Source: Sipunculus nudus (Eukaryota; Annelida; Sipuncula; Golfingiida; Sipunculidae). From it: 64,000 nucleotides of DNA. The translations under genes and the position numbers were made by a program. Location of the stretch: assembly GCA_026874595.1 (NCBI GenBank), contig CM049308.1, forward strand, positions 26,522,367 through 26,586,366, in the 5' to 3' direction. Under the pieces are notes generated by a model, which made no database searches, was not told the DNA's origin, and was given only the letters and a program-made list of their open reading frames with translations. Shown piece by piece: positions 1-11,900 of the stretch (positions within the stretch are counted from its first letter, which is position 1; every line of letters starts with the position of its first letter).

Positions 1-2211
1 ACGATCAACACAAAACATAGTTCAATTTCCTTGCTTTAAAGAATTCTTGTAGGGAATTTGTGCCATATAGTGCAAAGTTAGCAACATTACCAAATCCTGG
101 CCTTCATTTGCCAAAAAAAAAATTGATCCATGAAAAATTACAAAAGCAAACCATTGAACAACAAATGTATGTATGACCTAACCAGGGTCAATTCAGTTTT
201 TAAATTTAATTCAGTTCCAGTTAAAAAATGTTTATGACATTTCAATTCTAACTTGATTGCAGTGCAAGAATATTTATGGTAATTTAATCGAATTTCGATT
301 ACAATTACAATTCTGTTAATTCCAATTCAATATATTTTCTTAAACGTCAGTTCCAATTCAGTTCTGTTTACCAAGTGAATTATCAATCAAAATTGGAGAC
401 TTTTTATGAAACTGCAGTACCAGTTCATTTAAATTTGTCCAGACAAAAATCATTTTAATTTAGTTTAAATTCATTTCAGAATTCAAATTTAGTAAGACAG
501 ATGTGTTCTTTTATCTGAATCTGTGGCAAAATTTGGCATGTGTCCTCCCCCTTTACAAAGTTTCACTGGAATTAGATCAGCAGCTTTTGCATATAGTCTT
601 TGCTAAAAGACAAACATTAAGACAAGGGTGAAAAACATAACCTTCTTGTCAGTGGTATCTTAAGCTCTTTTACACAAAAATTATGTTTATGTGTTTCATT
701 TGTCTAATATTGGGCATATGATTATGCAAATAAGTGAGTATGTTTCATTTTTAGCTCAGTTGACTGAAAGTCCTGAAGACTGGTGGCACCACCTGTATTT
801 TTTCTGCTTTTTTTTTCCCCTTTATTTTGAGACTGCCAAATTATTTTAATACTAACTGATATGCAACTGTGGTTTCATCTGTGTCCTGAAATCTTGTGTG
901 TTTATCAGGGCCCTCCTTGAATAAGCTTATTTATCCAGCCACACACCCATGCATTTGATCAAACAAAGATAAAAAACAAGGTCTGCCATTTATGTCATTT
1001 ATTAAAATGACTCAATAATTCAGCTGGATGTGCCCAAATTAAATGTCAATCATGCCAGGCAGAAACGTAAGCAGAGTCCAAGATTACCTGGGTGATAATA
1101 TTAATATGTACTAGTTAGTTATTATAATGCATTAAAGCTTCTCAAGGGGCACTGCCAGGTAAAATCAAACACCAAGTGATACAATTATAATTATAAACAT
1201 AAGACATAGTGCTTGGGGGAACCAAAAAAGGCCACCCCAGCATAAACACAAAGGCATAGAACTCGAGCATTGTTTATGTAAGTGTGGTGCAAAATGGAGC
1301 TTAAAAGAAAGAACCATAGCTGAGGTAAATTTTTTTACAACTAAAAGAACCCAAGTTAACAAACATACAAAAATTATTTGACAAAGGGTGGAGGATGGGG
1401 AGGTGGTAGAAAAAGTAAAAATTCTTGCCACGTGCTGTTCAGTGGCATGGCGCAAGAGAAAAGACCAGATATCCCAAGTGGAACTCTGACTACAAGTTCT
1501 GCGCATGCGCAGTGGAGAACTAACAATGTTTGATAAAGTGATAACCAATCACATTCAGTTATCTCTCCACCTTCTGTATATGATAGATCACTAAATCTAC
1601 AAGTTATACATGAGAAACCTTGAATGCATGTGTGGTGCTAAATAAATATTTAATGGTCCTTCGACCCTGAAAGGTCATATTCATCACCCTGTCAGATCTG
1701 TTTGTCTGTTCATCTGTTCGTCTTTCAGTTGTACCAGTATATCCGTCAAGTTTGTTTCCTGATGATAACTCCAGTGTGAATTGCCATATGGATTTCAAAC
1801 TTGACTTATATATGGCCCACCTCTAACGCAAGAATGTTGATTTTTTGGGTCATGAGGTCAAAGGTCAAATTCACGAACCCACTTATTTAGAAAGATTGTG
1901 GATGCATTTTAAGCCAAACTTTTTATTCTAAACTTTCCATCTTGCACATACAGCTCACCTGCCAATAGGGGAATGAATTGATTGATTTTGGGGTCACAAA
2001 ATCAAAGGGCAAGGTCACAGTGGCCATCTATCCACATATTTGATTCCAAATGATAACTTCAGTTTGGAATGATATATTGATTTCAATCTTGACTTATATA
2101 TGACTCTCCAATAATGTAAGAACCCTTTTGATATTGGGGACATGAGGGTAAAGGTCAAGATCACAGGAGATCACTAGGGTCACAGGGAGTTTCCTTTCTT
2201 TTTGGGGGGTC

Positions 2212-2389
2212 ACTAGGATCACAGGCATTTGACGTGTTATTCAACCAACTGGTTAAATAAGCAAAATAAACTAGTATGAAAGCTGCCTCTGTGTACTATA
2301 TGTTGTATACAGAGGCAGCTTTCATACTAGTTTATTTTGCTTATTTAACCAGCTGGTTGAATAACACGTCAAATGCCTGTGACTAGGAT
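2212..2389. mobile_element. 162-bp palindromic MITE with 8-bp target duplication
   Basis: The element spans 2220-2381, beginning CACAGGCATTTGACGTG and ending with its reverse complement. The arms (2220-2296 and 2305-2381) differ at only about two positions, with a loop of about 8 nt. The octamer ACTAGGAT flanks it on both sides (2212-2219, 2382-2389). An 8-bp duplication is typical of hAT transposons. It carries no coding sequence. The near-identity of the arms suggests recent insertion or strong folding constraint. Confidence 0.85.
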
Positions 2390-2611
2390 AAAGGCAAATT
2401 TCACAGGGCCCATCCATTCACAAATTAGTTTATGGATGATGACTTTAGTTTGGGTAGACGGGTTGGCTCCAAACTGATCTCAGGACCCATATTTTGAAAG
2501 CGCTTATAAACATATCCTTGTAGACAAACTCAGCTGAGTGTCAAGACCCATGTGTCCCTAGTTATTGGTTATAGTTTAATTTTTTTCTTAATGTGATACA
2601 TGTGTGTATGT

Positions 2612-2615
<4 letters not shown>

Positions 2616-2651
<36 letters not shown>
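2616..2651. repeat. (AT)n microsatellite
   Basis: About 18 AT dinucleotides in a row, preceded by TGTGTGTATG. Confidence 0.95.
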
Positions 2652-2654
<3 letters not shown>

Positions 2655-2773
2655 ATAGACAGCCTGTTTTCTTATCTATCTAAATTAATTAATGAAAATT
2701 TTTTTTTTAAATATTTGCATTTTGTTTAACACGTCATATTAATGATAAATATATTTGTTGTTTCTCTTTATAG

Positions 2774-2926
2774 CAATTATTGCCGTTCCCACCAGATCTG
2801 CCAGAACCAGTTGTCAGGGAGCACTGCACAGCAACGGTCCAGAACAGTGTGACCTTTGACATGTGTGCTGAAAAACTTGACATTGACATTACTGCTGAAG
2901 TTGAGGCATGTGTGATAGATGTCAAG
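2774..2926 (+). CDS. exon 1 of window: C8-like Cys domain, first half (cassette 1)
   Basis: 153 nt, phase 0-0, acceptor after TTTATAG, donor before GTATAT. Encodes 51 residues with cysteines in REHC, FDMC and EACVIDV, the spacing seen in the C8-like region that follows VWD in VWDE-type proteins. It pairs with exon 39981-40127 (147 nt, also phase 0-0), where the cysteines recur as KKC, GTC and EDC. Its own VWD partner should lie upstream of the window. The exon opens in mid-protein, so no start codon is expected. Confidence 0.82.
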
Positions 2927-5900
2927 GTATATAATATTGCACGTCTGTTTATTTATGTGAATTTATAACTCCTCAGGTACTGTACACTAAAATCCTAAAA
3001 ATGTCATGATAAATGATATGTGAAATGTAATTACCTATGAAAATTACATATATTTGAAAAACTAATGACAAATCCAAATATCATTCATCAGTGTTCTTAA
3101 ATGGCACCTTAAGGACTTAATAATCAATGTCTTCATTGTTAGGTGGGAAAGTATACGTGAATAGAAATAATAAATATTTCATATTACATGTATAATGTAA
3201 GTTCTTTTTCAGCTCAACTGAATTTCTAAAGGGCCATTAGAAAATTTTAAACTGGTTTCAGTGTTGGCCACTTCCTGGAAACAGTTCACTTAATAATAGC
3301 AAAACATTAAATGAATAAGAATACATGAATAGAAATAATTCATGTATAGAAATAATTAAATTTCTGTAATGGGGGATCAGTCATTGATATTATTTAAGTG
3401 CCCCAATCAGTATTTTGTTTGCTTTTCTTAAGCTTACTGGTAACCTGGACTGGGGTTTTACGGCTGCCGATGCTGTCAACGCAAAATGCAAGGATCAAAT
3501 CGTCGCAATTCCAGACCTGTGGGAAGATGACGGTGAAGGCAATATGGTGCCTCCAGTTTTGTTACCTGCCTTTAAGCCATGCCCTGACAACTGCAAAGGT
3601 CATGGTGAATGCAAAGAAGGTATGACCAAACGTTTCCTTTTTTTAGCCAAGATCTGTCAGTGAATACTGATACAGTCGTTAAAAAATTGTTGGTTGTAAA
3701 TTATATTACAAAAAATATCATTTGCTCAGACACTGATTATTTAGGGTTAGGCTGTATTTATGAAAATAATGAATTTTACCATACCATTCTTGTCTGTGTT
3801 TATCATTATATATACTTTGGAACCTTGTTTATATGAGCATCCTTGGGACTGGGATGAACTGCCCACATTACAGTGGTGTCCACTGTATGGAGCTGCCCAT
3901 TAGGAGAGGTCCACAATACTGTGATTGGTGTCATATTCGGGAGGTTAAACTATAACAATTTTCACTTTTTCAGTGTTTCACGAGGGCTCACAACATAGTA
4001 AACTACACAGATTTTATCCTTTTTTAGCTCAGCTGACTGAAAGTCATCTGAGCTATAGCGATCACTCTTTGTCCGTCGTCCGTCTGTCCGTCTGTCTGTC
4101 TGTCCGTCTGTCCGTCCGTTAACCAGGCACAAATGGTAACCGCTGGACCTAGAACCTTGTAACTTGGGATTCTGAGAGGTCCATAAAAAATCTCCTTGGA
4201 AACCAGAAATTAGGTCTCTGTTACCCATATCCTTCGAGCTATGTGGCCCCAAAGTACCCCCCAGAAAAGTCAAAAATTTCATACAAAAACTTCAATATCT
4301 CATTAACTACTTGACTGATGGTCATGATTTTTGGCATACATATTGATCATGAGATGTTACATCACTTCCTGCAGACTGGTGGCGCCACCTGTATTTTTCG
4401 ATTTTTTACGAATTTTTTCCTCTATTTTTGAGACCTTTAAAAATGTGAACATCTGTTAACAAGGCACAAATCATAAAGACTGGACTTAGAATCTTAATTC
4501 TTGACACACTGAGAGGTCCATGAAAAATCTCCTTGGAAACCAGAAATTAGGTCTCTGTTACCCATATCCTTTGAGCTATGGGGCCCCAAAGTACCCCCCA
4601 GAATAGTAAAAAATTTCATACAAAAACTTCAATATCTCAATAACTACATCACTGATGGTCTTCATTTTTGGTAAACATATTGATCATGAGATGTTCGATC
4701 AGTTCCTGCAGACTGGTGGCGCCACCTGTACTGTTTGATTTTTTACGATTTTTTCCTCTATTTTTGAGACCTTTGAGGATGCTGTCATCTGTTAGCGTGG
4801 CACAAATTGTAACGACTGGACCTAGAATCTTCATTTTCGACACACTGAGAGACCTATGAAAAGTCTCCATGGAAACCAGAAATTAGGTCTCTGTTACCCA
4901 TATCCTTCGAGCTATGGGGCCCAAAATTACCCCCCAGAATAGTCAAAAATTTCATACAAAAACTTCAATATCTCATTAACTACATCACTGATGGTCATGA
5001 TTTTCGACATACATATTGATCATGAGATGTTTCATCAGTTTGTGCAGACTGGTGGCGCCACCTGTATTTTTCAATGTTCACGAATTGTTTTCTCCAATTT
5101 TGAGACCTTTAAGGATGTAGTTATCTGTCAACAGGGTACAAATCGTAACGACTGGACCTAGAATCTTCGTTCTTGACACACAGGGAGACCCATGATAAGT
5201 CTCAATGGAAACCTGAAATTTGGTCTCTGTTACCCATATCCTTTGAGCTATGGCACTCCAAAGTACAGCTCAGAATAATGGAAAATTTGATACAAAAGCT
5301 AAAGTATCTGAACAACTAATGCAGAGATAACCATAATTGTTTGCATGGATATTGATCATGGAGTGTTTCATAAGTTTCTGCAGACTGGTGGCACCACCTG
5401 TATTTGTTCGTTTTTTTTTACGAAATTTTTCTGTATTTTTGAGACCTTTAAAGATATGAACATCTGTTAACAGGGCACAAATCATAAAAACTGGACCAAG
5501 AATCTTCATTCTTGACACACAGGGAGACCCATGAAAAGTCTCCATGGAAACTTGAAATTAGGTCTCTGTTACCCATATTCTTTAAGCTGTATGGGTCCAA
5601 AATACCCCCCCCCCCCCCAGAAAAATGGAAAATTTGATACAAAAACTGCAGTATTTCAATAACTACAACACTGATGGTCATGATTTTCGGCATACATATT
5701 GATCATGAGCTGTTCCATCAGTTTCTGCAGACTGGGTGTGCCACCTCTATTTTTTTTTCAAATTTTTATGAATTTTATTCTTTTTTTTGAGACCTTTAAA
5801 GATGTGGTTATCTGTCAACAGGGTACAAATCGCAACAACTGGACCTAGAATCTTCATTCTTGTCATGCAAGGAGGCCCATGAAAGGTGCCTGTGGAAACT

Positions 5901-8900
5901 TGAAATTAGGTCTCTGTTACCCATATCCTTCAAGCTATAGGACTCCGAAGTATCCCTCAGAATAATGGACAATTTGATACAAAAACTGAAGTATCTGAAC
6001 AACTAATGCAGAGATCACCATGATTTTTTGCATGGATATTGACCATTAAGTGTTTTTATTAGTTTCTGCAGACTGGTGGAGCCACCTGTATTTTTGTATC
6101 CGCCAAAAGGAAGTTTTGCGGATACTATGTTTTTAACCGAGTTCCTCCGCCGCGGCGGCGTTCCTTTCCAGAGAGCTCCTCGGAGACTAATGGACCGATT
6201 TTTCCCAAACTTACACCTATTATTGGGTCACATGTGAACTGGTGCCTAACCAATTTGCATTGACCTCTGACCTTTCCTCTCTATCCAGTGTCAATTTGTT
6301 GGTCTGTTTCCACTCATAAACCCTCATATCTCGGGAACCGTTTGACCGATCAGGAAATAAAATTGATACAAATGTAGCCCTTGGATTGCTTTATAACATA
6401 CACAAAAAATGGTGGCGCCACCTGTAACCATGTTTGCACAGTGTCCATCTGTTCATCTGCCTTGGGTTAAAATCACTCATATCTCTGCAGTGAATTGACT
6501 AATTCACCTGAAATTCGTCATGTGTATACATCCAGGATAGCTTTCTTGATTTTATGACAGGTGGCGCCACCTACGTTCACGTTCACGCTGATGACATCCA
6601 AGCTTGTATCTCGGGAACCGTTTGACCGATCAGGAAATAGAATTTATACAAATGTAGCCCTTTGATAGCTCTGTAACATACACAAAAAATGGTGGCGCCA
6701 CCTGTAACAATGTTTGCACAGCGTCTGTCTGTTAGTCTGCCGTGGCCTAAAATACTCATTTCTCTGTAGTGGTTCGACATAACTGCCTAAAATTTTGCAG
6801 GTTTATACATCGTGGACAGCTTTCTTGATTTTATGACAGGTGGCGCCACCTACATTCTAGTTAACGCTGGACACATCCAAGCTCATATCTCAGGAACCAT
6901 TTGATCGATTGGGCCAAAATTGTGCATGTGTTTAGATCTCACATAGGTCTTTATCATACACAAAACTGGAGGGGTTACCTGCAAAGATTTTTGCACAGTG
7001 TTTGTCTGTTTGTCTGCCATGGGCAAAAATCGCTCATATACATGTAGTGGTTTGACTTTTCTGCCTAAAATTTTGCAGGTGTATACAACTTGGACAGCTT
7101 TCTGGATTTGTGGTAGGTGGCACAACCTACATACACATTTAGGCTGCAGACATCCATGCTAATATGCAACATACCTCACTCTATTTCCCCTTGCCACTCA
7201 ATCCATGCCTCACCATCCGATTTTGGCAGATACATGTAGTCACTTGTCGGTTACCCGTATTCTAGTTTTAAAAGTTTACACATTTTTCTCTATTTTTGAG
7301 ATATATAAATACAGACTAAATCTTGGCCTGTTGGTTAATCTGTTTGATGCTTCAGTTGAATGGGTATATACTACCATTCTGATGATAAAATTTCCTTTTG
7401 CGAATCTCTTCCCAGTCAGCTGAGCGTCATGACCCATGGGTCACTTGTTGTATGAATTAAGTGCTATATTTGAAAAAATGTATACAATTTTAAAAGACCC
7501 AGGAAACATAGAGCAAGTGAAAATTCTTGTTCATTAGATACTGTAGATACTGTAATAGTCTCATATATTATGCATGGTATCAATCTTTAACTTAGAGATA
7601 ACACAAATACAGTAGACCCTCAAATATCCAAATGATTTGGGGGACATAAAATTTGTTTGAATAATTGATTTTACAGATATGCAAGTCAGACATTTTTCAA
7701 GATGTATACACTGCTTATATATTGGGCATATCATTATCAACATTTCATTAATATGTTAATCCTGGCATACCATTTTTGATCATCATTAATCCTGTTTTCC
7801 TTTCAAAATCAGCAAAACATTTAATCAAGGTAAATTTTCCTTACTTTAAATTTTGGAAAAACAAATTTTCCGTGAAAAGAGATACAGAAATTCAAGGCTC
7901 TATTGTATATGTTAATATATATAATGTCAAAATTTTACCATGCATAACTACAAACACAGATAATGTAAATGAAATGAGAATCAGACTAAATTATAAACTC
8001 AGAAGTATGTTTTCAACTAAATAGTTTAGGCAAATTATTTATAACAGTTTTATTTTTGCAATAATTCCTCTATCAAGAGTATCACAAATTTAAACCCTCA
8101 CAAAACAAAAAGCTGACCACTGTACGGTATCTTCAGACTGCCAAATCCTAAATAGTATAAAAATAAATTCTAATTGTATGTTTTTGACTGGGTTCCGCCG
8201 CCGCGGCTTTTGTTTCCAGAGAACTTCTCTGAGACTACTGGAATGATTTTTCCGAAACTTACACCAATTATCGGGTCACATGTGAACTGGTGCCTAACCA
8301 ATTTTTCGTGACCTCTGACCTTTCCTTTTTGCCCAGCGTCTATTTGTGGGTCTGTTTCCACACATAAACCCACATATCTTGGGAACGGTTTGACCTATCG
8401 GTAAAAATTTTTTGTACAAATGTAGCCTTTGGATAGCTTTATAACATACACAAAAAATGGTGGCGCCACCTGCAACTGTGTTTGCACAGTGTCCATCTGT
8501 CCATCTGCCTTGGGTTAAAATCACTCATATCTCTGCAGTGGTTTGACTAATTCACCTGAAAATCCTGGATAGCTTTCTTGATTTTATGACACGTTGCACC
8601 ACCTACATTCACATTCACGCTGCAGACATCAATGCTTTTATCTCTGGACTGGTTTGACATATATTCCTGAAAATTTGCATGTGTATAGATTTTACATAGC
8701 TCTTTATCATAAGCAAAACTGGTGGTGCCACCTGCAACCATTTTTGCACAGCATCCGTCTGTTTGTCTGCCGTGGGATAAAATCACTCATATCTAGTCAG
8801 TGGTTTGACATATCTGCCAAAAATTTTGCAGGTTTATACATCCTGGACAGCTTTCTTGATTTTATGACAGGTGGCGCCACCTACATTCTTGTTTACGCTG

Positions 8901-11900
8901 CAGACTTCCAAGCTCATATCTCAGGACTGGTTCGACATATCCCCCTAAAATTTTGCATGTGTATTGATCTCACATAACTCTTAATCATACACAAAATTGG
9001 TGGCACCACCTGCCACCATTTTTGCACAAGTCCATCTGTTTGTCTGCTGTAGGATAAAATCACTCATATACATTTAGTGGTTTGACCTATCTGTCTAAAA
9101 TTTGGCATATGTATATAACTTGGACAGCTTTCTGGATTTTGTGGTAGGTGGTGCAGCTTACATACACATTTCAGCTGCAGACATTCATGCTAATATGCAA
9201 CACACCTCACTCTATTTCCCTTTGCCACTCTGATTTTGGCAGATAGACGTAGTCGCTTGTCGACTACCCGTATTCTAGTTTATATAAGAACTCCCAACAT
9301 GGCCCCCTGCATGACACAGTGACCTGCAATTCTCTGAGAACTTACAATAGATAACTAAAAATTTGCACTCACAGATCAAAGACCTCCGCCATATAGCATT
9401 GTCAGAAATGTAGCATTTGTCCATAAAAAATTCTAGGATCAAGATGGTGATCCAGATCACCCTTAAAACTATTCAGTTGTTCCTTACATCATTGCTGAAT
9501 TGTCCTGAAAATTTCATCAAATTCATTCATAATTTTTTTAGCAATGTTGCAAAAAAAAAACAGACCAAAAAAAATGCAGAAAACATAAACACTGCTTGGA
9601 GGAGTTAATGATTGACTGCAACTGCTACCCACATCATATTGTTTCTACATTTTCCTCAGATTTCCTGCAGTGTACCATAACAAATCAATTAATAATTGTG
9701 TACAAGTTCAAATCCTACTATTTGCTGTTGAGGTGATTTCCTGCAATTTCTTCTAATACAGTATCTAATAATTATCCTGAAACAAATTTCAATTTGCTAA
9801 GATTTCTGTCAACAAATATTGCAGTTAATTAAAGGAATTCATATTAGGAGAAGCCTGTTTTACTCTAAAATGGTTGGAAATGTATTAATATGAAATTTTA
9901 AATGTTTAATTACCCAGTGAAAGTTTGTGTAGCACTTATTGATTCAATAATTCACTAATGTTATGTCACTTATTGAATTGTGGTTAAAGGTCATAAGTTT
10001 TATGAATTGAAAATATCACAAACCCAGTATAATTATGAAGATTTGCTTAATCTTAGTGAGTCAATATGGAGATCCTGTTTTTTCTCCAGGTGTATGTGAG
10101 TGTGAAGAAGACTGGTTTGGTGTTAACTGCGGCATTCCCGTTCCTGCACCTATCCCAGAATGCAGTATACCTAAGCCAATTTGCGATCCTCGCAAAGAAG
10201 ATTGTTCAGTCATTGAGATCGATGGGGATGAGTTTGCTAATGTGCCTGGGCTTGTTGTGCTGGTGACCTATATCACAGTGAGTACATCATTTCTGGATAC
10301 ACTAGCTGACCTTGTAGAAGTATTATACTTGTCTGAGAAAGTGATTTATTTTTTACTTTTTATATGCCTCTCAAATGACAGAAGTATTATCGTATACCCA
10401 CTGTCTGTCACTGTGACCTATATTCTCCAAGTTATACAGCAAAAACTAAAAATCCATCTGTCTTAGTGTTGAAATGCAAATTTTTTACCAAAAGATCCAG
10501 GAACTTCAAACTTCACCTGCTAATTGGTCCATTCAGGTCCTCCAAAGAAACAAGAAAGTAGGTAAATGTGGCCAATATTCTCCAAGTTATCCAGCAAAAA
10601 CCTTGAGAACCATTGTCTATCATTAAAGGGCACAAGTCATAACCATAACCAAGGAAGTTCTTACTTCACACATTGACAGAACCTGATAGGTTCTCTATGA
10701 AATCTGATTTAGTAGGTCAATGTGACCTTTATTCTTTGAGTTATGCAGCAAAAATATCAGAATCCATCTGTCAGACTATATACAACTCACACAAACTTTG
10801 AAGTAATTCTAGCTTTAGTATTTTACTGTATATTTGCTTCATTATCCATTCTTATTTACAGTTTTGTGCAGAGTGAATGGAAGGCATGTTAAAATTCAAT
10901 ATACAGGCGCCTTCTGGAGACATGGATGCCAGTGGGTTAGTCCACTGTTAAGGGAGGGGTGGCCAGGATATCTTACAGGTAGATGGCATGAGGATCGGTG
11001 TTGATTTCCCTGTACATAAAATTCAGGGCAAGAAAATCATAATGTTCAGGGTTTGTGTTTCAAGAAACATGTTCATTGTGTTATTCTGCTCTGTATTACA
11101 TATACACAGTGCTGTCTCACTAACATGACAACTTGCATGACCAGCCAAAGTGGTCAATGTAGAAGGGTGGTTGTTTAAGTGGGTTGTTATAAGGATGCTT
11201 GATATTAGTTTAGGACTGAAAAGGTGGCTGTCTTAGGCCAAAAAAAATAAAAGGTTACGGTTCTCAGGCACCGCCCGCATAAATTTTAACCCCCACCTCA
11301 AAATGTTTTATTTTGAATTTTCAGTCTATTGAAACTTACCAGTTTTGAGCTCCAGCCACTCAGATATTTCTTTCAATAAGATAACATAATACAGTTTTAA
11401 TAAAATTTCCTTTGTTTTGTAGTGCTTTCACTTATTTATCAAAGAAAATCTGTTATTATCATGCTTTTCCCTGATCATATGACATTTTTTTTCGAAAACA
11501 TACAAAAAAGGTAAAAAAAGCCCGCCCGCATTGATTTCTCAAAAAAGTGCCTGAGAACCAAAACTTATTTCATTTTTGGCCTTACCAGGATGGTAGAGAT
11601 AGTAGGGTTTTCATCAGAGGAGATTTCACTGTATATTACATTTTGTTTTACAGATAAAGCCAACAGGAACAGAAAAAGATGCCCCAATTGAGGTAGTACC
11701 CACCTTCATCAGCACAGTCAAAATATCCATCACTATTGAGATCAAGTCCGGTTTACACCCGACAGGTATAATAATCCAAGTCAGCAAAGATGGTGGAGAA
11801 ACCCTGGGCCCTGAGGTCAAAATCGTCTTCCCAAACACAGATTGCTTTGAATGTGACCCAGAAACAGCAGAATGTCTGCAAAAGGTCAGTGCAATAGATC

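Larger units (their letters stand above)
1..2773 (+). other. intron, 5' side of the window
   Basis: No exon was found. About 1620-2570 resembles a mollusc-type dispersed repeat with recurring TCAAAGGTCA-like text and includes the palindromic MITE listed separately. The end AACTCAGCTGAGTGTCAAG near 2530 looks like the terminus of the AGCTCAGCTGACT family. The rest is unremarkable AT-rich sequence. Confidence 0.5.

Noticed and set aside
1165-1548. 127-codon minus-strand frame near the window start
   Set aside because: No motif, AT-driven composition, no sign of splicing or conservation.
8594-8977. 127-codon plus-strand frame
   Set aside because: Lies wholly within Helitron copy 2 and reads its internal repeats; not a transposase or helicase.
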